In this document: positions 1 through 10,312 of the stretch, in pieces
How positions within the stretch are numbered: position 1 is the first letter of the stretch
Layout: each line of letters begins with the position of its first letter
Origin: Lacihabitans sp. CCS-44
GTDB lineage: Bacteria > Bacteroidota > Bacteroidia > Cytophagales > Spirosomataceae
Assembly (NCBI RefSeq): GCF_024343735.1
Contig: NZ_RJUE01000001.1
Location: 268,318-332,317, forward strand
Direction of reading: 5' to 3'
DNA length: 64,000 nucleotides
The notes under the pieces: generated by a model
What the model was told of the DNA's origin: nothing
Databases searched by the model: none
What the model saw: the letters and a program-made list of their open reading frames with translations, nothing else
Program-made: the position numbers and the translations under genes

Positions 1-3000
1 AGCAAATCACAACGTATTTTTTTTGTGGTTCTTGCTTGGCAGGTTGTCATAAATATCAGAATATCAAAGTACGAAAGCAAATCACAACTCGAAGCTTTAG
101 AGCTTCTTTTTGAAACTGGTTGTCATAAATATCAGAATATCAAAGTACGAAAGCAAATCACAACACCTAACAAATCCTTTAAATTCTACCTTGTGTTGTC
201 ATAAATATCAGAATATCAAAGTACGAAAGCAAATCACAACTAAATATTACGACCATAAATCTTAACAGTGTTGTCATAAATATCAGAATATCAAAGTACG
301 AAAGCAAATCACAACCACTTGGCCAGCGTGGACTTGAAGGAATGGGTTGTCATAAATATCAGAATATCAAAGTACGAAAGCAAATCACAACATCATTGCT
401 TGCACACTATCAGGCAACGAGGTTGTCATAAATATCAGAATATCAAAGTACGAAAGCAAATCACAACAAGGCCAATGGTCTTGAGTTTTTTTGTTAGTTG
501 TCATAAATATCAGAATATCAAAGTACGAAAGCAAATCACAACCAAGAACAAGCACAAGTGTTTTGAGATATGGTTGTCATAAATATCAGAATATCAAAGT
601 ACGAAAGCAAATCACAACTACCGCCTGTTGTGCTGCCCTATCGGTCTCGTTGTCATAAATATCAGAATATCAAAGTACGAAAGCAAATCACAACCATCAG
701 CCATGTTCTACGATATTTTAAAGGTTGTCATAAATATCAGAATATCAAAGTACGAAAGCAAATCACAACTGGCTTTTATGATGGGGAGGCCAGCAAATGG
801 TTGTCATAAATATCAGAATATCAAAGTACGAAAGCAAATCACAACAAAAGGCTCGGAAGTCAAAAAGAAATGAATGTTGTCATAAATATCAGAATATCAA
901 AGTACGAAAGCAAATCACAACGCACAAGGCTTAAGGATGGAACTTGAAGAAGTTGTCATAAATATCAGAATATCAAAGTACGAAAGCAAATCACAACACT
1001 TACTTGACAACACAACCCTTAAATATGTTGTCATAAATATCAGAATATCAAAGTACGAAAGCAAATCACAACTTTGAAACTAAAATAAAACTTTTTACAT
1101 TTGTTGTCATAAATATCAGAATATCAAAGTACGAAAGCAAATCACAACAAAGAGAAACGGAGAAAATTGAAAAAACGGGTTGTCATAAATATCAGAATAT
1201 CAAAGTACGAAAGCAAATCACAACCAGACCACTACGAATATATATATAACTGATGTTGTCATAAATATCAGAATATCAAAGTACGAAAGCAAATCACAAC
1301 TATGAGGAACCTCTTCGCCACAAAATACACGTTGTCATAAATATCAGAATATCAAAGTACGAAAGCAAATCACAACCCTGTACAAAAAGATTATTTTCAT
1401 TGTCACGTTGTCATAAATATCAGAATATCAAAGTACGAAAGCAAATCACAACAGACGAAGAGTTTTTTGTAAGAAATAAAAAGTTGTCATAAATATCAGA
1501 ATATCAAAGTACGAAAGCAAATCACAACCCATTGAAACTTACTTTAAAAATTTGCCTTGTTGTCATAAATATCAGAATATCAAAGTACGAAAGCAAATCA
1601 CAACTTCCATCTAAACCTCCATCACCGCTGTATTGTTGTCATAAATATCAGAATATCAAAGTACGAAAGCAAATCACAACTACAGCCCTTGCCACTGGTA
1701 TGGCTTTATGTTGTCATAAATATCAGAATATCAAAGTACGAAAGCAAATCACAACTACCAAAAAGAAATATTGGAAACAATAGAAGTTGTCATAAATATC
1801 AGAATATCAAAGTACGAAAGCAAATCACAACTACACTTGTGAGAGTTGCCTAATACATTCAGTTGTCATAAATATCAGAATATCAAAGTACGAAAGCAAA
1901 TCACAACTGTCATCAATATCGACACTCACAACACTTTGTTGTCATAAATATCAGAATATCAAAGTACGAAAGCAAATCACAACTACTTTACAGGGCATAT
2001 ACTGGTAACTTTAGTTGTCATAAATATCAGAATATCAAAGTACGAAAGCAAATCACAACCTTTTTCTAAATCGACTTCAATGTCCTAATGTTGTCATAAA
2101 TATCAGAATATCAAAGTACGAAAGCAAATCACAACTACCTGGTTGGCGTACAGCTCGTGATTCCGGTTGTCATAAATATCAGAATATCAAAGTACGAAAG
2201 CAAATCACAACACGCCAGTTAGAGCCGTCAGTCTTGTAAGTGTTGTCATAAATATCAGAATATCAAAGTACGAAAGCAAATCACAACTTTCAGGGTGTTG
2301 TTAGTGTCGTTGTTTCAGTTGTCATAAATATCAGAATATCAAAGTACGAAAGCAAATCACAACCAAGTTCAAATTAATGAATTGGGGTCAAAAGTTGTCA
2401 TAAATATCAGAATATCAAAGTACGAAAGCAAATCACAACTAATATGGCACAAGTAAGAAGAATTATTGAGTTGTCATAAATATCAGAATATCAAAGTACG
2501 AAAGCAAATCACAACAAAAAACACCAACGAGTAAAATAATCTTTTGTTGTCATAAATATCAGAATATCAAAGTACGAAAGCAAATCACAACCACCGTGAT
2601 CGCTTGCAGCATAATACCACAGTTGTCATAAATATCAGAATATCAAAGTACGAAAGCAAATCACAACTGCTTTACAGGGTTTATACCAACAATTTCAGTT
2701 GTCATAAATATCAGAATATCAAAGTACGAAAGCAAATCACAACGCATGGGTTTGGGGCTTCTTTAGTGGAAAAGTTGTCATAAATATCAGAATATCAAAG
2801 TACGAAAGCAAATCACAACCATGCCAACTATGGTGTGCCTGAATGTTTGTTGTCATAAATATCAGAATATCAAAGTACGAAAGCAAATCACAACACAACC
2901 CAAAACGAACAACTCACAACTCGCGTTGTCATAAATATCAGAATATCAAAGTACGAAAGCAAATCACAACTTTTACGTGGCTATCCGTTTCGGCCACTTC

Positions 3001-4155
3001 GTTGTCATAAATATCAGAATATCAAAGTACGAAAGCAAATCACAACTTCCAGTCCATTGTTTCAGTCCGCCATCACGTTGTCATAAATATCAGAATATCA
3101 AAGTACGAAAGCAAATCACAACAGTCCAAGCTGATTCTTGCAGGATGGACAAGTTGTCATAAATATCAGAATATCAAAGTACGAAAGCAAATCACAACTT
3201 GAACGCTGCAAATAAATTACTAACGTTTGTTGTCATAAATATCAGAATATCAAAGTACGAAAGCAAATCACAACCCGTAGTATCCACGGCTGCTGCCTAT
3301 TCCTGTTGTCATAAATATCAGAATATCAAAGTACGAAAGCAAATCACAACACTGCCGAAAACAACGGATTCCACTCGTAAGTTGTCATAAATATCAGAAT
3401 ATCAAAGTACGAAAGCAAATCACAACTATGAGGAACCTCTTCGCCACAAAATACACGTTGTCATAAATATCAGAATATCAAAGTACGAAAGCAAATCACA
3501 ACAGTAGACACGCCACTTCGGACGGAACGCCAGTTGTCATAAATATCAGAATATCAAAGTACGAAAGCAAATCACAACTATTCTTTTTATATCTATCCCT
3601 ATCCGTATGTTGTCATAAATATCAGAATATCAAAGTACGAAAGCAAATCACAACTAGAAGATAAAATAAACAAGTGGGCTGATGGTTGTCATAAATATCA
3701 GAATATCAAAGTACGAAAGCAAATCACAACAATCCCCGATTTCCATATTTAGATAAATTAGTTGTCATAAATATCAGAATATCAAAGTACGAAAGCAAAT
3801 CACAACAGATAACAACAAACAATAATGTGGTTAATAGTTGTCATAAATATCAGAATATCAAAGTACGAAAGCAAATCACAACATATTACAGCATCGGCAT
3901 TGACTAATGCAAGTTGTCATAAATATCAGAATATCAAATCGGAACGCCGACCGGAACGAAACCAAATCACAACGCAAAAATAAGAATTATTTTGTTTAGT
4001 TTAGTTGTTATAAATATCAGAATATCAAATCGGAACGCCGACCAGAACGAAAGCAAATCACAACTCTTACACAAATGTAAATCAAAATATTTTAGTTGTC
4101 ATAAATATCAGAATATCAAATCGGAACGCCGACCAGAACGAAAGCAAATCGCAAC
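1..4155. CRISPR. Large type II-style CRISPR array, 55 repeats, left end truncated by window
   Basis: A 46-bp repeat (starting GTTGTCATAAATATC, ending GCAAATCACAAC) recurs every 75-76 bp. I count a 13-bp partial repeat at 1-13, 51 complete and visibly identical copies starting at 43 through 3837, and three longer variants at 3913, 4004 and 4095, giving 54 spacers of 29-30 bp. The repeat ends form an inverted GTTGT/ACAAC pair. Its reverse strand begins GTTGTGATTTGCTTTC, which matches my memory of Bacteroidota type II-C repeats, so crRNAs are probably transcribed from the minus strand. No cas gene lies in the window; cas9-cas1-cas2 would be expected left of position 1. Repeats degenerate only at the right end, so the left end is probably the younger one. 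The short open frames that run through this region are products of the repeat and not genes. Confidence 0.98.
3913..4155. repeat. Three 61-bp variant CRISPR repeats with a 15-bp net insertion
   Basis: The last three repeats lie at 3913-3973, 4004-4064 and 4095-4155. They keep both ends of the standard repeat, but the central GTAC is replaced by 19 bp (TCGGAACGCCGACCAGAAC or a close form), making each 61 bp. The insert contains TCGG-AACG-CCGA, a small perfect hairpin, and a CGGAACG motif twice. The first copy differs from the other two (CCGG for CCAG, GAAACC for GAAAGC); the second has GTTGTTA and the third GCAAC near its end. The two spacers between them are AT-rich and each carries a minus-strand TAnnTTTG box. 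Confidence 0.95.
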
Positions 4156-4185
4156 AAGTTCTCGACTAGGCTCGAACTGGCATTG

Positions 4186-4251
4186 ATGGTGGCGAATATC
4201 AAATTACAACACCAAATTCGAGGTCAGGTATGACACGAAAACAAATCATAA
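4186..4251. repeat. Degenerate terminal CRISPR repeat
   Basis: Thirty bases after the last clear repeat, GAATATCAAAT (4193-4203) and ACGAAAACAAATCATAAC (4234-4251) resemble the middle and end of the 61-bp variant repeat; the section between has diverged. The position fits one further spacer-repeat unit that has decayed. It could instead be part of a leader or an anti-repeat, which I cannot separate by eye. Confidence 0.6.
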
Positions 4252-4574
4252 CTGGGTTCTTGGACTACCACTCCAGCTGACAAATACTGTCATTATTATC
4301 AATTAGGTCCCTAAATTTCGGTTTGCTTTCCAGACGATCGTAAATCATGACCTATTGTAGTTCTAAACGATTCTGTCACTCAACAGCAAATCTACAGTTT
4401 TGCTTTCAGCTAAATGTCATTTTTGAGAAAATTCCTAAAATACGAATTGCCTAAAAACGAGTAGCATACCGAATAATAAATATATTTTTTTATATTATCC
4501 GAATAATCTACTTTTGATTTTTCGACCGTTCAATAAAGATTCTATTTTCCTTAAAAGTCATTAAATCACAAGTC
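4252..4574. other. Non-coding flank between CRISPR array and regulator gene
   Basis: About 320 bp without a convincing reading frame, becoming very AT-rich toward 4480-4530. It could hold the array leader if transcription runs leftward, and it holds the promoter of the gene at 4575. No tracrRNA was recognisable. Confidence 0.6.
4509..4516 (+). promoter_or_regulatory. Bacteroidota -7 box TACTTTTG
   Basis: It matches TAnnTTTG and would start transcription near 4523, about 50 nt before the ATG at 4575. No clear TTG -33 element at the usual 19-bp spacing was seen. Confidence 0.4.
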
Positions 4575-5213
4575 ATGTACGATTCTGTTAATACAAGAAT
4601 CATGATTTTAAGCAATCAATCTTTATACAATGATGCTTTGAAATCTTTGCTGAATACCGAAAATAAAGACTTCCAAGTGGACGGTCTTAACACTGAAGAT
4701 CCCACCACATCAGAAAGCATCAAATCTTTTCAGCCTGAGGTAATTCTATTAGATGCAAACGGTATGGGAAAAAACATTTGGGATTTTTTAAACCTCACAC
4801 ACAAACAGTTTCCGTCGATTAAAATAATAATGTTGGCCAATAGCAACGAGCAAGTTTATCTTGATTATGCACATAAAAATGGTGCCGCTGGGTATATCCT
4901 CAAATCGTCACCTAAGGAATTGTTGGTGGCGGCTATAAGAATCGTTTTGAAGGAAGGCTCGTTTTATGACCCAGGCATAAAGACTTACAATAAAAATGGT
5001 ATTCACCACAAAATCCAAGAAAAGTATAAACTTAGCAGTCGTGAATTAGAAATTATTATACTCATCAAAGACGGTCTATCGTCTAAAGACATGGCAAACT
5101 CTTTGGGAATTAGCTTCCACACTATAGAAGCTCACCGCAAAAACATCTATAATAAGCTACAAATCAATAAAGTGACAGAACTTTTAAAAATATTTGCCGA
5201 ATTAGGCGGATGA
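4575..5213 (+). CDS. NarL/FixJ-type response regulator with LuxR HTH
   Basis: A 212-residue two-domain regulator. Residues 8-125 look like a receiver domain: a hydrophobic strand ending in VILLDANG carries the likely phosphoacceptor Asp, and GYILKSS carries the conserved Lys. Residues 145-205 form a LuxR-type helix-turn-helix (LSSRELEIIILIKDGLSSKDMA, then HTIEAHRKNIYNKL). Proteins of this family bind DNA as dimers after phosphorylation by a histidine kinase, but no kinase gene is adjacent. The first acidic residues of the receiver domain are poorly preserved (LSNQ where a DD pair is usual), so phosphorylation may be altered. The gene is monocistronic, with a promoter box upstream and a strong terminator downstream. 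Its targets are unknown. Confidence 0.9.
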   Translation: MYDSVNTRIMILSNQSLYNDALKSLLNTENKDFQVDGLNTEDPTTSESIKSFQPEVILLDANGMGKNIWDFLNLTHKQFPSIKIIMLANSNEQVYLDYAHKNGAAGYILKSSPKELLVAAIRIVLKEGSFYDPGIKTYNKNGIHHKIQEKYKLSSRELEIIILIKDGLSSKDMANSLGISFHTIEAHRKNIYNKLQINKVTELLKIFAELGG

Positions 5214-5249
5214 CCAAACCTTTCCTGCTAAAACACATTTTTTTAGAAT

Positions 5250-5294
5250 AAAATGGCCTTTTGATTTTACTGAAATCACGAGGCTATTTTTTTT
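5250..5294 (+). terminator. Rho-independent terminator
   Basis: Outer arms AAAATGGCCT (5250-5259) and AGGCTATTTT (5281-5290) pair with one G-U wobble. Inside them TGATTT and AAATCA form a second stem. The hairpin runs into a T tract. It lies 37 bp after the response-regulator stop codon. Confidence 0.85.
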
Positions 5295-5350
5295 AGGTCT
5301 AGTAACTGTAAGCCAATCAATTTATTTAAGCTATTCTTGAAATAGACCCA

Positions 5351-5358
5351 TATATTTG
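5351..5358 (+). promoter_or_regulatory. Bacteroidota -7 box TATATTTG
   Basis: A match to TAnnTTTG 26 bp before the ATG of the M1 peptidase at 5384. No TTG at the ideal -33 spacing. Confidence 0.45.
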
Positions 5359-5383
5359 TAAAAAATCAAATCCGACCTCATTT

Positions 5384-7309
5384 ATGCTAAAATATATATT
5401 GGCATTCTGTTTCTTCGCTTTTTACCAAATATCAGGATTTGGCCAAGAGTTCAATGGCAAAGCTTGCTCTACAACTAAAATCAGGGCCTTCCAAAACTCT
5501 AGAGCACAAGCTCGTCTAGCATTTCCTGGAGATGCCAATATTGATGCTGTTTTTCATCGTATAAAACTTAATATCAATCCCAATAACAGATTCCTTATCG
5601 GCTCGGTATTCACTACTTTTATAGCAAAGGCCGACATCAGCAATGTCAGTTTTGACCTTCAAACCAACATGAAGGTTGATTCTGTAATAATAGAGCACAA
5701 AAAAGTAAGCCATGCACAAGCAAGTAATAAGCTAAGCATTATACTACCTAAAGCCCTAAAAACAAATGAAGTACAAAGTCTTGAAATATTCTACCGAGGC
5801 ACACCACGCACCTCAGCATTCGGAAGCTTTAGTATAGCTACCCACGGCAATGCCAAGTCACCAGTGGTGTGGACACTGAGCGAACCTTACGGAGCACAGG
5901 ACTGGTGGCCTTGCAAAGACGACCCCTCCGACAAAATTGATAGCACGGAGGTATGGATAACTTTACCCGCAAGTTTCGTTTCTGTCTCAAACGGCGTTCA
6001 GAGCGGTATATTAAACCATCCTGACGGCACAAAAACCTACCAATGGAAAAGCTCACATCCCATAGCACACTATCTGATTTCGATAGCTTGTTCTAACTAC
6101 CAGCTCTATCAAAATACATTTATCAACAACGGAAAAAGCATGCCTGTGGAGCATTATGTCTATCCAGAAATACTGACAACTGCCGTAAAAAATCAATTGG
6201 ACCAGACCGTGGACATGCTCAAGTTTTTCACTGATTTGTTTGGCGAATATCCTTTTATAGATGAAAAATACGGCCATGCCATGTGCAACTTTGGAGGCGG
6301 CATGGAACACCAAACCGTAAGCTCTATGGGAGGTTTTTCGGAAGATTTGATAGCTCACGAATTGGCCCATCAGTGGTTTGGAGATAAGATCACCTGCAAA
6401 ACTTGGTCGGATATATTCGTAAACGAGGCCTTCGCTTCTTATGCTGAGGCACTATTTCAAGAACATAAATATGGAAAAGAAGCTTATATGGAGACCATCA
6501 ATGACCACGTGAGCAGAGCAAAAAAAACCACAGGACCCATATTTATTTCTAACCCTTTGGATGAAAATCTAATATTTAATTATGGACTTACTTATGGCAA
6601 AGGGGCAGTGGTGCTACACATGTTGAGGGGTGTATTGGGTGACTCTTTGTTTTTCAAATCTTTAAAAAATTACCAGCAATCGGAGTTTGCTTACAAAGCC
6701 GCCAGTATTCAAGACTTCAGAATTATTGCAGAAAAAACAAGTAAACAAGAATTGAAATATTTCTTTGATGAGTGGACATCAGGCCTATCCTATCCGAGAT
6801 ATACTTTTGATTATGCACAAACACAGGCCGACAGACTAAAAATAAACGTAAGTCAGCAGAAACTCAATACCAGCCCAACGTTTTTTAAAATGCCTATACA
6901 GTTTAAGATAATACTTGAATCTGGCAAGGAAATTACGCAGACCTTTTTTCAAAATGAAATTACTCAATCCTTTGAAGTTTTGAACTTAAAAGAATCTGTC
7001 AAAAATGTAATATTTGACCCAAACAATCTTATAATGAAAGATTTGACAAACTTGGGCGGAATTACTTCCAATGAAATTCAAGCTGAAACCTTTCATATAT
7101 TTCCAAATCCAGCGACTGATTTTATTGAAATAAAACACCCGCTGAATAGCCTAAAAAGTATGGAAATATTAAACTCGAATGGACAGAAAGTGAAAGTAAT
7201 ATCCCCTAACACCACAAAAGTTGATATCAGGAATTTGAAAACTGGCACTTACTTTTTGAACCTAATTGGTGAGAATCAATCTAAGACTTTGACCTTTATA
7301 AAATATTAA
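5384..7309 (+). CDS. Secreted M1-family metallopeptidase with T9SS sorting domain
   Basis: A 641-residue exported zinc aminopeptidase of the M1 (gluzincin) family. A signal peptide covers about residues 1-20, ending at GFGQ. The M1 N-terminal beta domain follows. GGGMEHQ corresponds to the GxMEN substrate-binding motif, with Asn replaced by His. The zinc site is H325-ExxH329 with E348 exactly 18 residues further on (WSDIFVNEAFA). Residues from about 565 form a type A T9SS C-terminal domain (FPNPATDF, NLKTGTYFLNL), so the enzyme should cross the outer membrane and be attached to or released from the surface. It lacks the long ERAP-like C-terminal helical domain of large M1 enzymes. The likely role is peptide degradation outside the cell. 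Monocistronic. Confidence 0.93.
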   Translation: MLKYILAFCFFAFYQISGFGQEFNGKACSTTKIRAFQNSRAQARLAFPGDANIDAVFHRIKLNINPNNRFLIGSVFTTFIAKADISNVSFDLQTNMKVDSVIIEHKKVSHAQASNKLSIILPKALKTNEVQSLEIFYRGTPRTSAFGSFSIATHGNAKSPVVWTLSEPYGAQDWWPCKDDPSDKIDSTEVWITLPASFVSVSNGVQSGILNHPDGTKTYQWKSSHPIAHYLISIACSNYQLYQNTFINNGKSMPVEHYVYPEILTTAVKNQLDQTVDMLKFFTDLFGEYPFIDEKYGHAMCNFGGGMEHQTVSSMGGFSEDLIAHELAHQWFGDKITCKTWSDIFVNEAFASYAEALFQEHKYGKEAYMETINDHVSRAKKTTGPIFISNPLDENLIFNYGLTYGKGAVVLHMLRGVLGDSLFFKSLKNYQQSEFAYKAASIQDFRIIAEKTSKQELKYFFDEWTSGLSYPRYTFDYAQTQADRLKINVSQQKLNTSPTFFKMPIQFKIILESGKEITQTFFQNEITQSFEVLNLKESVKNVIFDPNNLIMKDLTNLGGITSNEIQAETFHIFPNPATDFIEIKHPLNSLKSMEILNSNGQKVKVISPNTTKVDIRNLKTGTYFLNLIGENQSKTLTFIKY

Positions 7310-7381
7310 ACCAATACATATTTAACAATTTAATAACCCTGTAAAATTGCCAGAATGGACTGATATGCAGAAATTTGTGAC

Positions 7382-7546
7382 ATGAAAAACAAAATATACG
7401 CTTACAAAGCCATTATGCAAAACCAACCCAAATACAATTTTAGTGCTGACAATTATTCAGATTACCAAGATGAAATTCTGAGCCCTGAAGATTTTGATTT
7501 CTCAGATTATGAAGATTCGGAATATGACTCTTTAGAAGACAAGTAG
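7382..7546 (+). CDS. Small acidic hypothetical protein (54 aa)
   Basis: An ATG-initiated frame of 54 residues beginning MKNKIYAYKAIMQNQPKYNF. The second half is strongly acidic and Tyr/Asp/Glu-rich (LSPEDFDFSDYEDSEYDSLEDK). No signal peptide or membrane segment is visible. It sits 72 bp after the M1 peptidase and is convergent with mutS (34 bp apart). The skewed composition and clean start and stop suggest a real gene, but I recognise no family, and it could be a chance frame. Confidence 0.45.
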   Translation: MKNKIYAYKAIMQNQPKYNFSADNYSDYQDEILSPEDFDFSDYEDSEYDSLEDK

Positions 7547-7579
7547 TCTGAATATTCATCAAAGAAAGCCCATTCTGTA

Positions 7580-10210
7580 TTATTTCACCAACATCCTTCG
7601 CAGTTCGTTAAGTTTCAACAAAGCCTCTATCGGCGACATGGTATCTACGTCCAATTCCGTCAATTTCGTTTTCAGTTCCTCTCCTACCGGATCTACAGGA
7701 TCAAAAAAGCTCAACTGAAAGTTGTTCTTTGGGGGTACGTCGATACGGGCTTCCTTTATCTTCTCCTTATTTTTTTCTTTGATATGGTCCTTTTCAAGGT
7801 GATGCAAGATTTCGTTGGCCCTTAAAACCACCGATTGTGGCATGCCGGCAATCTGTGCCACATGAATACCAAAGCTGTGCTCACTTCCTCCCTCTTTTAG
7901 TTTTCGGAGAAAAACCACCTTTCCATTCAACTCTTTTACCGAAACATTGAAATTCTTGATGCGTTTAAAATCTTCTGTCAGTTGGTTAAGTTCATGATAG
8001 TGGGTTGCAAAGAGCGTCCAAGGTTTAAACTTGGCGTGATTGTGCAGATATTCGGCAATACTCCAGGCAATGCTCACACCGTCGTAAGTACTCGTTCCAC
8101 GCCCAATTTCATCCATAATGACCAAACTTCTATCACTAAGGTTATTTAAAATGGAAGAAGTCTCTATCATCTCCACCATAAATGTACTTTCACCACGAGA
8201 GAGGTTATCGCTTGCTCCTACTCTAGTGAAAATTTTATCTACCAGGCCGATTTCGGCAGCAGAGGCCGGCACATAACAACCAATTTGAGTCATCAAAACT
8301 ATCAAAGCTGTCTGACGCAAAAGAGCGGACTTACCTGCCATATTGGGCCCAGTGATGATGATAATTTGTTGGTCTTGGTCGTCTAAAAACGTATCGTTTG
8401 GCACATAACTTTCACCGAGTGGCAGTTGCTGCTCTATCACTGGGTGCCTTCCATTCTGTATATTAATGGCCTTGTTTTCAGTAACCACAGGCTTGCAATA
8501 CTTATTTTTTTTAGCCACATGGGCAAAAGAAAGTAAAGCATCTATAGTAGATATTACCCGTGCATTTTGTTGAATCTGGGCCACAAACTCAGAAGCCGTA
8601 ATAACCAAATCATTGAAAATCTTGAATTCAATCTCAAAAATCTTACTCTCTGCCGTCAATATCTTTTCTTCATAAATCTTGAGTTCCTCCGTGATGTACC
8701 TTTCGGCATTTACCAAGGTTTGTTTACGAATCCATTCTGCTGGCACTTTGTTTTTATGTGCATTGGACACCTCCAAATAATACCCAAAAACCTTGTTGAA
8801 GGCAATTTTGAGAGAAGGTATGCCAGTTCTCACTGATTCTCTATTTTGCAAATCCACCAAATAGTCTTTACCTGAAAATGCAATTTTGTGCAATTCGTCT
8901 AAGTCCGCGTCCACACCTGTGCAAATCATTCCGCCTTGATTGCTCAAATTGGGGGCATCGTCACGCAACTCTTTGGTTATTTTTTCTATCAAAAACTTAC
9001 AATCACTCAGTTGGTTGATGTACTTTTCTAAGACTTTATTCTCATGTGTTTTTTTACCCAAAAGCTCCTTTATAGGTTCTATTTGAAGCAATGCCCTTTT
9101 GAGTTGTACCAATTCTCTCGGGCTTATTCTCCTCACGGCTACTTTAGAGACCAATCGCTCCAAGTCACCGATAGGTTTGAGCACTTGGCTTAAATCTGTC
9201 AAAACATCCTCGTCTTTCAGAAACATTTCTACGGTATCCAGTCGCTCTTCAATGGGTTTCTTTTCTTTAAGTGGCAATACCATCCATTTGCGGAGTAGCC
9301 TCGCTCCCATGGGTGTGTAGGTATAATCCAAAATATCTATTAAGGGTACACCGCCTTCAAACTGGGCATAGATAAGCTCCAAGTTTCTGATGGTAAATCT
9401 ATCTAACCACACATATTTTTCCTCGTCCAATCGGGTCAAACTACTCACGTGGTTGATGTCACGGTGTTCAGTATCAGCCAAATACTGCAAAATAACCCCA
9501 GCCGCCGTGACACCCTCTTTGAGGTTTTCTATACCAAAACCTTTTAGTGAGTTGGTCTTAAAATGCCCAGTCAGGAGATTGTAAGCAAAATCAAAAGAAT
9601 AGGCCCAATCGTCAAAAGTATAAGTATTGTATTTATCGCCAAATAAAGCCTCAAACCTCTGTTTGTGTTTTTTGCAATATAATATCTCCGCTGGGCTAAA
9701 ACCCTGAATAAGCTTATCAATATAGGCCACTGAGCCTTCAGTAGTAAAAAACTCACCTGTAGAAATATCCAAGAAAGCCACACCCATACAGTCATCCGCT
9801 GCAAAATGTACCGAAGCCAGATAATTATTGTGCTTTAAATCTAGCACGTTATCATTGTAAGAAACCCCAGGAGTTACCAGCTCTGTCACCCCTCTTTTCA
9901 CAATACCTTTGGCTTGGCTCGGGTCTTCGAGTTGGTCACAAATCGCTACCCTTTGGCCAGCTCTGACAAGCTTTGGCAGATAATTATCCAGCGAATGATG
10001 CGGAAATCCGGCCAATTCTTCATGAGCCCCACCATTGTTTCTACGGGTGAGTACAATACCCAATATCTTAGACGCCTTTATAGCATCTTCACCAAAAGTC
10101 TCATAAAAATCACCCACCCTGAAGAGTAGCATAGCCCCAGGGTATTTTACTTTTATTTGATTGTACTGTTTCGAGAGTGGAGTTTCTTTTGGGGCGGCGG
10201 GTTTGGCCAT
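7580..10210 (-). CDS. mutS: DNA mismatch repair protein MutS
   Basis: An 876-residue full-length MutS. The N-terminal mismatch-binding domain has the F35-Y-E37 motif within GDFYETFG. Connector, core and clamp domains follow. The ABC ATPase domain has Walker A GPNMAGKS near residue 620, then SxxxxMVEM and the Walker [16 protein letters not shown], and ATHYHEL near the end. The C-terminus (SFFDPVDPV, then [17 protein letters not shown]) is the usual MutS dimerisation tail. MutS recognises mismatches and recruits MutL; no mutL is nearby. The gene stands alone on the minus strand, divergent from the epimerase gene at 10313. Confidence 0.99.
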   Translation of the reverse strand: MAKPAAPKETPLSKQYNQIKVKYPGAMLLFRVGDFYETFGEDAIKASKILGIVLTRRNNGGAHEELAGFPHHSLDNYLPKLVRAGQRVAICDQLEDPSQAKGIVKRGVTELVTPGVSYNDNVLDLKHNNYLASVHFAADDCMGVAFLDISTGEFFTTEGSVAYIDKLIQGFSPAEILYCKKHKQRFEALFGDKYNTYTFDDWAYSFDFAYNLLTGHFKTNSLKGFGIENLKEGVTAAGVILQYLADTEHRDINHVSSLTRLDEEKYVWLDRFTIRNLELIYAQFEGGVPLIDILDYTYTPMGARLLRKWMVLPLKEKKPIEERLDTVEMFLKDEDVLTDLSQVLKPIGDLERLVSKVAVRRISPRELVQLKRALLQIEPIKELLGKKTHENKVLEKYINQLSDCKFLIEKITKELRDDAPNLSNQGGMICTGVDADLDELHKIAFSGKDYLVDLQNRESVRTGIPSLKIAFNKVFGYYLEVSNAHKNKVPAEWIRKQTLVNAERYITEELKIYEEKILTAESKIFEIEFKIFNDLVITASEFVAQIQQNARVISTIDALLSFAHVAKKNKYCKPVVTENKAINIQNGRHPVIEQQLPLGESYVPNDTFLDDQDQQIIIITGPNMAGKSALLRQTALIVLMTQIGCYVPASAAEIGLVDKIFTRVGASDNLSRGESTFMVEMIETSSILNNLSDRSLVIMDEIGRGTSTYDGVSIAWSIAEYLHNHAKFKPWTLFATHYHELNQLTEDFKRIKNFNVSVKELNGKVVFLRKLKEGGSEHSFGIHVAQIAGMPQSVVLRANEILHHLEKDHIKEKNKEKIKEARIDVPPKNNFQLSFFDPVDPVGEELKTKLTELDVDTMSPIEALLKLNELRRMLVK

Positions 10211-10264
10211 GTTTCTTTACAAAATATAATACTTATAGATAGATTTACTCACCTCAAAATTATA

Positions 10265-10272
10265 TAAATTTG
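10265..10272 (+). promoter_or_regulatory. Bacteroidota -7 box TAAATTTG
   Basis: A TAnnTTTG match 41 bp before the epimerase ATG at 10313, in the divergent region with mutS. Confidence 0.45.
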
Positions 10273-10312
10273 TTCGGAAATAGACCTCAAAACCAGAAAA
10301 TAATAATAAAAC

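Noticed and set aside
319..4186. Several open frames of 60-90 codons inside the CRISPR array
   Set aside because: They encode translated repeats (HKYQNIKVRKQITT or VVINIRISKYESKSQ) and spacers; they exist only because the repeat lacks stops in two frames.
4156..4574. tracrRNA next to the array
   Set aside because: The only repeat-like sequence here (4186-4251) looks like a decayed repeat in the same orientation; no anti-repeat followed by a terminator was recognisable.
5516..6370. Minus-strand frames opposite the M1 peptidase
   Set aside because: They lie fully within a well-supported gene and have no family resemblance; the same holds for the other antisense frames in mutS, ileS and the glycosidase genes.
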